Source: Neolecta irregularis DAH-3 | Lineage: Eukaryota; Ascomycota; Neolectomycetes; Neolectales; Neolectaceae | DNA length: 28,879 nt | Reading direction: 5' to 3' | NCBI GenBank assembly: GCA_001929475.1 | Contig: LXFE01004131.1 | Span: 1 to 28,879 of the forward strand | Shown: positions 1-11,765 of the stretch, piece by piece | Position numbering within the stretch: the stretch's first letter is position 1 | Layout of the letters: every line of letters starts with the position of its first letter | The notes under the pieces: model-generated | What the model saw: only the letters and a program-made list of their open reading frames with translations | Told to the model about the DNA's origin: nothing | Database searches by the model: none | Made by a program: the position numbers and the translations under genes

Positions 1-1493
1 CCTTTTCTCTTCTACTATTTCTTCTTAACTATTAACTATGTATATGAATTATTCAGTCTATCAGACTGTCCAGACCATCTTGACCTTTGATTTGGTCCGT
101 CTGGACCGAAATTAATGCCAGTCTGGTCTGGTCTACTTCGACGGTCTATTTGGTCCGGTCGGTTAGGAAAGCTGGTCGTGAACGCGACTAGGCGCTAGAG
201 GCGACTGATGTAAATGTGTCAAAACTGTATAAATATGCAGAAACTAATAAAACACGAACCAACCAACCACATTCCTAATTCGAGGTTGCTATACTCGGCC
301 GAACCCAGAGGTCTCAGTCCTATGGGGCTATTGATTGAGAGTGCATGGTATTTCGTGTTGGTCAGCACGTGTTGCCTGCATTGGCGCAGAAGTAACCGGT
401 GTCGAGTACTAATAAACAGCACACAGTATTCCTTAAGGGGATCTACCAGAAAGTTATGTGAGGGAGAGAAGTGATGTCTCCAGCAATGGCGGCGTAGGGA
501 TGGAGGCAGGACAAGATGTAAGTTTCTATCAGACGGTCTCTTGATTCGTAGAGCGAACAACTGTCTAGCTTGAAAACCCCACCCTGCACAACACATGAAA
601 CCGGTGATATATAAATAGGAAGAAGAAATGTCTGAGCTAATAAAACCCAAATAAGACGACCGGACGTACCCCCTAACTCGTGAGACCCAGGTCTAGACCA
701 GAAAACAGTCCTGATTCCCCCCCCCTGCCGCAGTTGGTAACAGCTTAGGAGCAGGGGCGCAGATAATTATAGGTGTTGCCAGGTATTGGTGGGTCCGCTA
801 TGGTTGCATGGGCCAGGAAGGGAAGAGTAGGTGGCGAAAATAGCAATTGCCGTTGAACTTGCAATGTAAATTTTAAAGGGCGACCAACGGAAGTAAGGAC
901 TTGTGGGTATCCTTTCTCGACAAGTGGAAAGGAAAAGAGATCGAAATTACCTTGTCGGAGAAAGCGTCGGACAATGCAAGTAGATTATCGAACATCTCAA
1001 CTGGTGATACAGCCCATTAGAAGAGCTATTACTATCAATTGGCTATAAAAAGACAAATCTCCTTCCAATAAAAAGTAATCATCGAATCAAGAATCCCTTC
1101 TCTTTGATAAGAAATTCGTCCGCTAGATCTAGTCCTGCGGTTTCAGGGAAATATCTAAAGGGTGAAACGTCTATTTTCCACCAACTTTTTATCCATATGA
1201 ATTCTCTGTGAAACGCGTTCCACTAATCATTTGCTGGAATCCTACCAACATGCGGCGGGCGTCACCCTTTACAACCCAGATTATCGCGGCAGGCATCAAG
1301 GTCTAACAACCAAAATTTGTCACTTGTCGCGATATTAACTTTTTCTTTGATATATCGACCAAGAAAAGTCTACCTGTGTGAAAGTTCTTCTTGGAATAGG
1401 TAATTTATTGTAAGGATGAAAATATATCTGAGAGATCTAGACTTTTGCTTATAGTCAGCGAGATTTCACATTTCGCATCCCAATCTCCCATAC
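1..1493. other. Non-coding region, no gene recognised
   Basis: No ORF here looks like a real gene and I recognise no RNA gene. The first 180 bases are rich in GTCTGG/CCAGAC motifs in both orientations (around 64-76, 106-118 and 119-134). A perfect 10-bp palindrome GGTCTAGACC lies at 690-699. The longest reading frame (219-650, minus) has no domain resemblance and odd composition, and I treat it as chance. The stretch may hold decayed repeat DNA, but no terminal repeats or transposase frame could be shown. Confidence 0.5.
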
Positions 1494-1790
1494 CTAGGTA
1501 CCCGGACTTGTGCATGATGTGATTCTCAGGAGTTCTAACTTATCATTTTCCCTAATCGCCACGCTATCCCCAATAATATCCAATTTCGGACCCAGGCTTA
1601 GTAGAACATGGTGAAACCATGGGTATTTCATTGTCAGTCTGTGTAAGAGGTTTATGTTAACGCGACATGTCCTGTCACACTGGTTCGTGAATCTTTCCTT
1701 GTGAAGTCTAAATCCACGCAGGGTGAAGTAATGAAGACAGTCTAAAACTAGTTTATCAATCTTTTGTAATTTTTTCGCGTCTCGAGCCAT
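1494..1790 (-). CDS. Doubtful 98-aa ORF of unknown function
   Basis: This ATG-initiated frame has a purine-rich start context (GGAAAATGGC) and ordinary codon use. It encodes a basic, Lys/Arg/His/Leu-rich peptide without a signal peptide or any domain I recognise. It starts 134 nt from the ATG of the divergent secreted-protein gene, so the two could share a promoter. An intron-like segment with a CTGAC branch motif and AAG acceptor follows the stop, so the true 3' end may differ. It may equally be a chance frame. Confidence 0.2.
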   Translation of the reverse strand: MARDAKKLQKIDKLVLDCLHYFTLRGFRLHKERFTNQCDRTCRVNINLLHRLTMKYPWFHHVLLSLGPKLDIIGDSVAIRENDKLELLRITSCTSPGT

Positions 1791-1817
1791 TTTCCGGGTT
1801 ATCCCCGCTTAAGATGA

Positions 1818-1826
1818 TATATAAAA
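1818..1826 (+). promoter_or_regulatory. Probable TATA box of the secreted-protein gene
   Basis: The string TATATAAAA lies 98 nt upstream of the ATG at 1924 and is followed by a pyrimidine-rich leader (1860-1920), the usual arrangement of a fungal core promoter. Assigned by position and consensus only. Confidence 0.5.
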
Positions 1827-1923
1827 GTCTGCCTGTCTCGTATTCTACCAAAATTCATTTACAACTCTTTGACTTTTCGAATTTTCTTTCCGCAGGACGG
1901 TCTAATATCTCGATACTCTCACT

Positions 1924-2681
1924 ATGATCCCTCTGTCGAAGCTCCTTATTATTCTCGCTGTATCCTACAGTTCTGCTCGGTATACTGTCTTAGTGTGCGC
2001 ATAACATTTAATTCGCAGTTTTGGTAACGAAAACGAGTGTGTGGGTGCAACAAAAGCCATTCAAGGTGCTCCTCCAGGGGTAGTAGAGACTTTTGCTGGT
2101 CAGTCTATTGGTATTTTTGCTTCTCGGTCTCTTGTTCACAAACTAGCGAGTCTTCTTGCTAAGGCAGACCCTTGCGAAAAGCTGAAATGGGCCGATAAAA
2201 TCATCGACCAGCTCGGGAGCCTTCCTGGAGCCTTAGAGGCCGCCATATGCTTCGTCAATGCGGAGAAAAACTATAATAATTTTGCTCAGAACCTTGTAGC
2301 TTTTTGCAATGATCCCTCTTTGCCTGTTAGTACTGATATTCGGGGAATATTGCCAATCATATCAGAGGAAGGCCCCTTCGAAGCTCCTGGAACCTCTGGA
2401 GTTCCAATTCGTTTTGGTGCCCAGGGAACATTAACTGCAATCGAATTCAACAAATTGGCTGAGATAACTGTGAGACAAGTATTGTTTTTTAAATGGAGCT
2501 GCTCATATTGTAGCCTCTCGCACAAACCGAGGGAAAATCGATCGCTATGCTCGCTGTCGAACTAGGCTTTATGGATATGATCGATTTCGAAAAAGTCAGT
2601 CAATTGGTAGATGCAAACTGTTCGGGTAATCAGAGTCCTACAAAAGATACGACAATAGCACCGCATATACACATCGCCTAA
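1924..2681 (+). CDS. Small secreted cysteine-containing protein, unknown family
   Basis: Three exons (1924-1979, 2019-2478, 2514-2681) give 227 aa. The first exon encodes a classic signal peptide: MIPLSKLLIILAVSYSSA, a Lys then a Leu/Ile/Val core and an Ala-type cleavage site. It lies outside the obvious long frame and is joined by a 39-nt intron. A second, 35-nt intron removes an early stop and extends the C-terminus by 55 residues. The mature part has five cysteines, in the contexts ECVG, DPCEK, AAICF, AFCND and ANCSG, and no transmembrane segment. The mature protein opens with an alanine/glycine-rich helix-like stretch, and the tail is polar. I do not recognise the family. Secretion is inferred from the leader; an effector, surface or cell-wall role would be speculation. 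A TATA box lies 98 nt upstream. Confidence 0.75.
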
Positions 2682-4408
2682 GAAAGGCGACTAGAGGTCC
2701 ATAGCAGTCGCTGATACGATGTTGGTGGAGTGTCGTAGAAGATGTATGAACAGATAAAATAGTCCAAATTCTAGTTTGTTATCGAGTCTTAAGATTTTCA
2801 TCGCCAATTCTTCAGTGCTTTTGCGATGCGTTCTAGCGAACTCATTGTTATTATGGCAGCCACTGAGGACGGGGAATTTGGTGTGGTAAGGCACTGATTC
2901 AAAAACAGCTTTTTACCAGGCGTATATAGTAAAATGGCCTGAGGAGTGCCATTTATTTTGATCTAAATGAGACGGTGTTCCTCGATATGAACTGTCGGAT
3001 TGGTAAGCCCAGAATTCAGTTGGGAGAAAGTGGGCTTCCGCATTCGAAAAATATCAGGAAGGTATAGCCGGTGAAATCTATCGTTTATCTGATGATACCA
3101 TTGTCAAGATGACACCCCTCAGTTGATAGAAATTTGAACATTTCTTGAAGACCTTTGAAAGCAACTGCTATTGCCTGCTCTGAATTTAGTCCATAGTTTA
3201 GCTTCGGCAAGTGTTACACAAATTGATGTCTGGTCGCATCTAAACAGATCGTCCACTTGAAATCAGCCTCTGGATCAACAATCTCATGAAATATCGATTT
3301 CCTGAAGTAGAGGCTTGTTGTAAGCTATGCGCTTCGAAGTATGATAAGACCAAATGTTATAACTAGCCTAAGTATTCGTACTTCTTACAAAGGGACATGC
3401 CTAGCCTAAATATTCGCCCTTGGCTAGGAATATCCAACTTCCGCCTTCATATACTTCCCGTCAAGCCACCTTGCCGTATTGGTAAGATATACCCAAAGGT
3501 ATATATCCTTACACTTGTCCACATGCTAGTCGATAAGTAACATTCTCATAGCAACAATTAGGGCGAATACCTGTGCTTTGGATTACTTTTGTATCCCTGA
3601 ATTTTACGATCTGGTGAAATAATTGGGTTATCCTAGCGACCTCTGTCATTCCCACCGTCCTGGAATATAGTGATCAAATTACAGACGACATTAGCGAGCG
3701 ATTGGTTTTTGCAGAAGCAACATTAACCGGATTGGAAACCGAGTATGGCAGAAGCATTCTACTAATTTAGCTAATCTGATGTTCCAATGAAGATATTTTG
3801 AAAAATCGAGGAGTCTGGATTCCCACTCAATGATGTCCAGTGTTACAATGAGGTGATAGTCCGGATGAGTAGATATATGAAAATAGAATTACAGTAATAT
3901 GATATAACTCTTAAATTCGTTATATATCAGTAAGGGTGATTTTTCAATATGCCCGAATTATTAACTGCGGATCCTTACGGTTGCTTTCCAGTGGTGAGCC
4001 GGCAAAGCGTTCCTTAATCTCACCTCCATTATTCTCACTCACTTCTTCCGCAAAACATATGCCGCCAAGATCTGGTGCATAGAGACTTCCAATACATCGG
4101 AGATTGTCTGGGAAGTTTCGACGGAATCGCTTTGATGATGCTCGCAGAATACTTGGGGATAGGTTTAGGTAGGCAACTGATGGTCATTTTGCACCTACTG
4201 GTGTTGACTTTCTTCATATATATCTTAATAGTGTAAAAATCTTCAATATAGACATGGACCATTGTCAAGAAAGCAGTTGTGAGCTATTTTGCCAATTAAC
4301 TGGGATGGAAGACGGTGGTGTCTGAAGCTTCATAGGGCAAATTGTCCGGCGCCCAGGAATTCCTCCAACCATTCTCTCCCTCGTCCTTCTTCTTTTTGTA
4401 CACTCGTA
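2682..4408. other. Region without an intact gene; possible decayed kinase-like remnant
   Basis: No continuous gene is visible over about 1.7 kb. Three short plus-strand stretches look protein-like. The one at 3049-3126 contains GEIYRLSDDTIVKM, resembling the glycine loop and VAIK strand of kinase/phosphotransferase folds, then ends in TGA. The one at about 3650-3768 contains ITDDISERLVFAEATLTG. The one at about 4065-4214 contains LVHRDF followed by a hydrophobic run. They lie in different frames with stops between, and no set of short introns I tried joins them. Short imperfect inverted motifs such as TATTCGCCC and GGGCGAATA occur at about 3410 and 3563. The 3' part should hold the promoter and leader of the Snt2-like gene. 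Confidence 0.3.
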
Positions 4409-7400
4409 ATGCGCGAAGTACCCACACCAGAGTCGGCTTCTTCTGCTCGGGACAGCTCCCGTCGCCAGTCTTCTCGTAGACAGAGCGTCATTTCAGAGGA
4501 GTCCAGCGCTGAACCCATATTGGACTACCATGTTCAGGCGACAGCAACAAGTCGGAGAAGATCCAAGGCGGATCTCCTGCAGAAACCGAAGAAATCCAAA
4601 GGACCCATTGTCAAAGACTCCCGCGATGGAATCTCAGTCGAACTCCCAGATGGAAGGGTCCTTAGACCCGATGGTATTTCAAAAGCCCCATACTAAGGTA
4701 CACTCCGCTAATTCACAAAGATTGTGTCTATTTGATTTGCGAGCCGCCACAAGAACCATACTATCTTGCACGGATTATGGAATTCACTCGATCAGACAAC
4801 TCTATACCCAAAATTGATTCTATTCGCGTTAACTGGTTCTATCGTCCTCGCGACATTCATCGAAGCCACAGCGACAATCGTTACCTTTTTTCAACAATGC
4901 ACAGCGATGTATGTCCTTTATCATCTGTACGTGGTAAATGTCAAATAAAACATCGGAGTGAGATCGCAGACCTCGAGGAGTATAAGAAGTCCGAGGACTG
5001 TTTTTACTACGAACGCATGTTTGATCGATATATTCAACGACACTACGAAGTAGTTCCTACAAAAGATATCCGAAATGTCCCTGAAAACGTTGGCACTGTC
5101 CTTCGTGATCGCTGGAAATTCGTTGCTGTTGAACAAGGTAAGGGTAAGGACTTGTGCATGCAACAACGAGGATGTACGAAATGTGGAAGCTGGTGTGCCA
5201 AGTATGCCTCATCACCTACAAGACCATTCTCTCACCCCACAGTGCTGAATCTGTTCGATGTGCGGTTTGCCAAAATGACTTCCATATGTTATGCATAACT
5301 CCCCCCTTATTAAAAAAACCTACGAAGGGCTTCGCGTGGACTTGTGCTCCCTGCGCTCGCGAGAAGGACAAGATCCTCGAAGCTAATTCGTTGCCCGATT
5401 TCCGTTTCAATAAACCCATGAGCAAAAGTGAATCATCCGTCGCTCCAGAGGAGGACAATGATACTGAACAGGCGCCCACTCGTAGAGAGACTCCAACACA
5501 TGATGTATCAGAGCCTACAAAGGAGCAGAAATACGCGAACTCGTTATGGCCTATACGATATCTCGGTATCCACTGTAAAATCGAAGATGCATTGGATTAT
5601 GACGATCGAATATATCCAAGAGCTCAAAGTCGCATCGGGTGGAGACATCAAGCCAATGTAGTTGAATGGTTCGGTCAACCCGTCAAATATGTGGATAGGA
5701 AAAAGAATGTCAGGAAGAAGAAAGGAAGTATTGTCAATCACCTTATGAAAGAGGACTCGATGGAAATTGACGAGAAGCCTCTGGGGAGATGGGTCCAAGA
5801 GACCCCAGTTGGTTATAGTATCGAACTCTTTTTAGTACTTATACTAACAAGGAGCTCCTCGGGGGGAAGATCTCACCTCGACCTTACTTTACAGACCAGG
5901 GCCTATGGATACCCGCGAAATGGATGAATTCATTCTTTCGACAAAGCCAATTGCAGATAAACTCAAGGTTCAGTTGTATACTACAAATTATCTCGATGCC
6001 GTTGTAAATGTATTGCATTTGACCAACTTTGAGAAGGCGAAAGCCACAGAAGAACTCCAAAGATTTACTCGAAAACATCTGAAAGAACCAACGTTCACGG
6101 GGCCGGAACGAGAAAGATTCGCAGAAGGTGTTAAGAAGCATGGAAGCGAATTACATCCAATCAGTTCTGAGCTCAAATATCAAAGCTCTGGTCAATGCGT
6201 ACGTTTCTGGTACCAGTGGAAGAAAACCCCGATTGGTCGCGAAATATGGGGATCTTACGAAGGACGGCGATCGAAGAAAGTCGATACGACGAAGTCTACT
6301 GCTGATCTCGGTGATAGCAGCGACGATTCCGCTTACGATAACAATAAGCTCGTGCGGCGAAAAGTTTCTTGCAAGTTTTGTTCGACCACTCGCAGTGAAA
6401 TTTGGAAAAAGGCCCCCGGACCATCAACGAATGAAAGCATTCCAGCATTATGTACTAGCTGCGCTACATTATGGAGAAAATATGCAGACACATACGAACC
6501 TAAAGTCGATAAAATAAAAAAACGAAAAGCAGAAGAAGAAATCAGCGAAGATGGCACTATTGTCAAAAAGAAGTCTAAGAATGGCAGAAAGAAAAGCCTT
6601 GCAGAGAAGGACGACAAAAAAGAAGCCGAAGATCTTGAAGAACCACCAAAGCTTTGCAATATTTGTGCCGTTTCCGAGCCGCTTTCATTTATGGCGACAT
6701 GCGAGACCTGCAAAATGTCTGTTCATGAAGGTATGTGCGAGGATTCCGATTTTAGTCAATATTTAGGCTGTTATGGTATCCAGAATTCTTTTAATCGATG
6801 GAAGTGCGACGTTTGCGTCAACGAAAAAGCACCAGAAGTCTCATTGGTAAATTATCTACAAAGGCTGTTCTTGAGATCTAGATTTACGATTGTGTTTTGT
6901 GCTCGCAGATATCTGAAGAGCGACAACCTCCACACCCTCTCAAAAGGACGATTGGTAATAATTGGGCCCACATAACATGTGCTGTATGGATACCGGAAAT
7001 TCGGTTTGGCGACGTAACTCTCTTAGAACCCATAGAAGGCATCGGATCCTTGCCAACTGCAAGATGGAAATCTGTAGGACGTCTTGCGAATTATCAGCTG
7101 ATCAATAGATATGTTCGATATGCAAGATTGAAACGGGCGCTTGTACAAACTGTCACAGTTGTCATATTCCTTTCCATACGACCTGTGCTATTCAAGCAGG
7201 ATATACGGTTGGGTTCGATATTCAACCAATTAAAACGAGTCGTAAAGATCAAGTCATCACTGTTTCTTTTGGGGGAGAAAGCGGCCATATGAGCCCCGCC
7301 ATTTGGTGTCGAAATCACGATCTCAAGAAGACTACTGTCCATCCCATGAATGAAGTTGACGAGTCAGAACTGGTATCTAATAGTACCTCATTAAATTTGA

Positions 7401-7716
7401 CATTTAGACTGCGTTAATGACTTATGTTCGGAATTATAAACAAGCAGATCTCACCTTGACTGGCACAATGCGGAAAGCTCAGATTGTAGTTGCAGCGACC
7501 AAACCAATTGCAGGAAAACTACCTAGCCGTCGAAGGAGCGCTGCACTAGAACAAGAAATCGCCATCCAACCGGTCAAACAAGAGGATGATGGATGCACGG
7601 AATGCGATGTCCTTGTTAGTCCAATGTGGTGGAGAAGCGAAAGGAACGGCAAGATGTGTCACATGTGTTTTTGGAAGAGAAGGGTAGCGTTGATGAATGG
7701 ACATGCGATGGTGTAA
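4409..7716 (+). CDS. snt2: Snt2-like BAH/PHD/ELM2/SANT/GATA chromatin protein
   Basis: Seven exons (4409-4673, 4721-5201, 5243-5817, 5852-6846, 6882-7073, 7109-7372, 7408-7716) encode 1026 aa, with introns of 34-47 nt. Domains in order: a BAH domain (about 88-225, beginning at DCVYLICEPPQEPYYLARIM); a PHD finger (about 240-286, CTKC..CAVC..CAPC); ELM2 (about 380-480); SANT (about 520-572); a GATA-type finger (CKFC..CTSC, 614-645); a Lys-rich, NLS-like stretch (about 665-700); an extended PHD finger (about 709-910, CNIC..YDCVLC..WCRNHDLKK); and a C-terminal Cys4 finger (CTEC..CHMC, about 987-1009). This is the fungal Snt2 architecture. In yeasts Snt2 binds modified histone H3, works with Ecm5/Rpd3 or Lid2 complexes, and has RING/PHD-linked ubiquitin ligase activity. 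The start is the first in-frame ATG after an open stretch; an upstream exon cannot be excluded. The stop is convergent with the next gene, 100 nt away. Confidence 0.95.
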
Positions 7717-7816
7717 TATTTGAGATTCTACTGGGCGTTTTTTTGCTTCTGTAATTTACTGACACTGTAACTGGCGTGCCTAATAGATGTTGTAGTATGT
7801 ACAAATCACAATTATC

Positions 7817-9284
7817 TTATGAACAAAAGAATTTTGCATTCTCATAAAACTCCAGCATTGGATTTTCGCCACTTTTGGTCAGCGTCTTTTCTGTTTCCGC
7901 CCATCGTTGTAGAAATTCCTTTTGTGTAGAAATTTTGTGACGGCCCGGCCTCACTATTTCTGAATAAACGTCCTTCAAGACCTCAAAGTTTGTTGGAAAA
8001 AAAATATCAAAGTAACCCTGGTGAACTAAATAGGTTGACACAGGAATCATTTTCCGTTTGTATCGAGTTTGAACGACGGGTGCATTATACCCGTCAACGC
8101 TATCCGGCAGCTTGTAAAAATCAGACAGAAGTAATCGATGGTGTGTAAAGTATTCGCAAAGTATATCCAAAAATTGCAACAATTTCGTCGGTATATATAC
8201 AGGTTTGGACAAATTGGGTGCAAAAGGGAGCTCCGCCTGTAACCTTCGAAGAAAGCGAGGGAGTCTAAACGGTGTGATTTTTTCCATGTTCATCCATCTC
8301 AAGATGAATGAATCCCTTACAGGCGTGTAAATTTCGTCGAATTCGCCTTCCTCGTCGATCACTACTTGTCCCTGATATGGTTGTTCCGAAAGCATATCGA
8401 ATCGAACGACATCATGGGCAAAATTGTCCTATGGCTTAACGCTCTTCCTCCATTTATGACATACCAAGACTTCCATAGCCATGACAAAACAAGGTTCCAT
8501 GACCTTTTGTTTCCACCCAAAGATACTCTGTTCGATAATCTCAATGTGAGCCTCATGGCCCGTAACTTTGCGTTGAATCTCAGCCAATGGAGCCGTAATT
8601 TCAACGACCCGGTATTGAGTTTTCTCGTATACTTCCGGTTCTTGGTGTTTTATATAATCCAGAATATTTTTCATTAATGTCCCCGTTCCCGCACCAATTT
8701 CATAAATGATTAAATCATAATAAGGAAAATCCGTCAATTTATACTGAGTAAGAAGATACCGAGCAACTGCTTCTCCGTAAAACGGCTAAGTGTTTAAAGG
8801 AAGAGTTGATTAATGAGAGCATACCTTGAACAATTCAGTTGGTGTATGCCAAACTTGGCGTAGTGCATTATCTCCATAGCGATCCTCGAATTCTTCATAC
8901 CGTTTTGCAAGAAGTAACTGAAATTCCGAACAGTCCTTTATTTCGCTGAATCGAAAATTGTCCGTGGTGAAAATCGTCGCTTTTTGAGAGAAGTAGCCAT
9001 AATTCGGATTATATAATGAATCGTCTACTCTATAAATCGAGAAACCAGAGGAGAATACCAATAAAATCTCTCGTCAGTATTCTGACTTTTTTAGGTCTAG
9101 TTGTTCTGCGGGATAATTGCTGAGAGGTCACGAGTGGATATAGTTTCGAAAGCTCGACTGAATCTTTAATCAAATACGTCAATCCTGAACCGAGAGGTTG
9201 ATAGTTCGACTTCGGTTCTTTTCCGGCGACAGAATAGGATCTACGTGAACATTGTTGGCAGATCCATCTGGTGGAGGTATTCAT
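7817..9284 (-). CDS. NDUFAF7/MidA-type mitochondrial protein arginine methyltransferase (DUF185)
   Basis: Four exons on the minus strand (9284-9059, 9024-8825, 8785-8465, 8428-7817; introns 34, 39 and 36 nt) give 452 aa. The N-terminus (MNTSTRWICQQCSRRSYS) is Arg/Ser-rich without acids, as expected of a mitochondrial presequence. The DUF185 signature follows: DFIDDSLYNPNYGYF, PFYGEAVARYLL, and the SAM-binding EIGAGTGTL at about 171-179. The first intron acceptor was chosen because only it restores the conserved DFIDDSLYNP in frame. Human NDUFAF7 dimethylates an arginine of the complex I subunit NDUFS2 during assembly; the fungal orthologue is inferred to do the same in the matrix. The ATG at 9284 is preferred because upstream in-frame codons are not ATG. 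It lies 117 nt downstream of the G6PD stop on the same strand. Confidence 0.93.
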
Positions 9285-9401
9285 GGTCAAATGTTGACGT
9301 TGAGAAATCACCCTCTATATATAAAACACCAACTTTTCAAAGCTAAATCCATAAAATCAAGCTATCTCCTACAATTTCAATCTTACTCTTATATTTTTTC
9401 T

Positions 9402-11287
9402 TCAAAGCTTTTGTTCCGGCCATTGATATTGCCCAGAGTCTACAAGATTTATAAGGGAGAAGAGAAGAGTGAGAATACATACCTCGAACATAGCCATAAC
9501 TAGCAACAAACTCATCTAGGCACTGTGGACCTCGGCTTCCGTAAGGGTAGGTCTCAGGCTTGATGTCTTTGTGGTCATCGAGATAGTGTAAAAGTGGTGT
9601 GAAAATTCTGAAAATATATGAGGACAAAAGATAAAAAGTGAAATACCTCCAACTTGCATCAAGTTCATCGTCTCGGACAAAGTTTGAATGATCACCCTTG
9701 ATAGCATCCAGAATAAGTGCTTCGTAAGCTTCCGGAATCTTCAAATCAGAGAATCGGCGCTTATAAGTCAAGTCAAGCTCAGTTGTTGCTGTTTGCATGC
9801 TCAAGCCAGGAAGTTTCGAGTTCATCTTGAGGTAGACACTAGAGAATTAATTTGACATGTCGACTCCTAAAATTACGATTCATTAGGTTGAACACGGATT
9901 ACTAGCTCATTCCTGGCAATATCCTTGAAGATTCCACTGGTTACTGCCTTGAATTGCACACGGATTTCAGTTTTTGCTTCATTCAATGCTACATGATTAA
10001 GCAGTGGAGCCATAAAAAAGTCATACCTTTTCCAGCCTTCACAATAAAAGGAACCCCATCCCATCGTTCATTCTGGATATACATGGTCAACGCGCAGAAA
10101 GTAGGGCATCGACTGTCTTTAGGAACTGATTCATCGTCTAAATAGCCCGGTTTCTTCCCATCCTCACTCTTTCCATATTGTCCGATTATGACATTCTTGG
10201 GATCGATAGAATGAACTGCTCTTAGAACACGAACCTTTTCATCACGAATATCTTCGGCGGAGAAAGACAGAGGTCGTTCCATGGCGAGCATCGTCATTAC
10301 CTGTAGAAGATGATTTTGCATGACATCTCGAATGATCCCGAATTCATCAAAATATCCACCGCGGCCTTCCGTTCCAAAAGGTTCTTTGAACGTGATCTAA
10401 AGATTTACAACCTTAAGTGGAAAGCAAAAAATATACTTGGACGTTGGATATATTATTATGATTCCAAGTTGCTCCAAAAAAGGTATTAGCGAATCGTAGG
10501 ATCAATAGATTTTTGACCATTTCCTTTCCAAGGTAATGGTCAATTCTAAATGTCTGGCAAGTAAGTCAACTGATGATGATTGGAAATTGAACTTCTTCTT
10601 CTTTCCAAAGTGGACCCAAATTCTTTTGCAGCTCTCTTGAACTGTGTAGATCCTTTCCAAATGGTTTCTCCACCTAATAAAGTCAGGTACGATATGGAAT
10701 CAATTCCATACAATCAATCTAGATATCCCCTTATCCGGATAGCAGTTCTTCTTTAGTCCTTTTGCGACGGAGGTGAAGACGTTTGGGGGAAGGGCCATAT
10801 AAAAGATTCTGTTTCTTTCCTTTCGATCACCTTCTACTTGTTCAAGATGTTCATTCAACCTGATGAACGCAGCGTCCTCGTCGTATTTCCCAGACACATA
10901 CGTGCACAATTGAACGAATTCTTCGAGTTCGGCTGGGGTGCAGTACTTGATATTTGACCGTACTCGTGCGTGAAAATCTGTGTCGTTCATTTCAGTGCGT
11001 GCGTAACCGACAATATGAAGATCTTTTGGGAGGAAACCATTGCGAAACTTGAGTCAAGATTATAGAAATTACAGTAGGGAAAGTATACGAGACCAAATAG
11101 AGCAGGGAACTAGGCTGTCAGGACGCCCAATCGGGACGGAATCAATACAGTCTTCTTTTTTGCTAGGTCACCAGAAGCTCCTAAAATAACAATCGATGTG
11201 TTGGCCTTGAGTTCAACGGTTCTAAGGCGATTAATTTAAGGAAAATAATGGAGAATACTCAAGTTTGTCATGGTCAGACCCGGGCAT
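9402..11287 (-). CDS. zwf1: Glucose-6-phosphate 1-dehydrogenase
   Basis: Eleven exons on the minus strand (11287-11259, 11221-11149, 11109-11089, 11047-10712, 10673-10593, 10553-10437, 10396-10027, 9988-9877, 9838-9647, 9607-9483, 9439-9402) give 497 aa, normal for the family. It oxidises glucose-6-phosphate to 6-phosphogluconolactone, making NADPH at the entry of the oxidative pentose phosphate pathway in the cytosol. Visible hallmarks are the NADP-binding [11 protein letters not shown] (24-34), EKPFGKD (155-161), the active-site RIDHYLGKE (183-191, catalytic His just inside) and a C-terminus ending YQWPEQKL. The ATG at 11287 is used because the nearer ATG (11274) gives the wrong phase across intron 1. 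Exons 1 and 3 are only 29 and 21 nt. Intron 9608-9646 is 39 nt and stop-free in frame, so a naive frame reads through it. The intron 10554-10592 donor is GTTCAA, off the local GTA consensus. Confidence 0.97.
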
Positions 11288-11358
11288 GGTGTTTGAAAGA
11301 CAATCCTGACCAATGGGCCAAACCTGTATAGTATAGTTGCTCGGTGGTTAGTCGGATT

Positions 11359-11381
11359 GCGTCACAGCTTGTTTATGACGC
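11359..11381. promoter_or_regulatory. Inverted GCGTCA/TGACGC pair upstream of G6PD
   Basis: GCGTCA (11359-11364) and TGACGC (11376-11381) form an inverted pair with an 11-nt spacer, 72-94 nt upstream of the G6PD ATG. Both resemble half sites of bZIP (ATF/CREB or AP-1-like) factors. Such factors control pentose-phosphate genes in stress responses of other fungi. The regulatory role is inference. Confidence 0.3.
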
Positions 11382-11765
11382 GACCCCACACGCTGCTGAA
11401 ACAAGCCGTTTGAAACTGGTATTGCATAAGAAATCAATAGTTTTTTTTTTAAATTCGATTTTCTAAGAGGAATCACTTGGGACCGATATCAGTAATGCAC
11501 CCCTCTTCATTCGATAATCAGAAATTACAAAGATCAACTAGAACCACTCTCTAGGGACTCAAGAATACCCCACAACCACCACCGGCGATCGCGTGCAGAC
11601 ACCCAGCTGAAATGCAGTGGCTTCGGGAGACAAGTAACATCGCGGAAGACCCCAGGAAGCAACCAATGTCTGGATGGGGGCATTGGTGGGTCGCACAGCC
11701 AATTCCGCCAAAGATGAAACCAATAGAGGCAGGATGAGGGCGTATAAGATTGTTATATAAATACT

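Noticed and set aside
219-650. 143-aa minus-strand ORF
   Set aside because: No domain resemblance, odd composition, and no promoter or splice context; likely chance.
4035-4268. 77-aa minus-strand ORF upstream of the Snt2-like gene
   Set aside because: No recognisable features, and it lies where the Snt2 promoter should be.
6897-6908. Using the GCAG at 6905-6908 as the acceptor of Snt2 intron 4
   Set aside because: It would delete the YDCVLC zinc-ligand motif of the extended PHD finger; the acceptor at 6881 keeps it and gives a 35-nt intron like the others.
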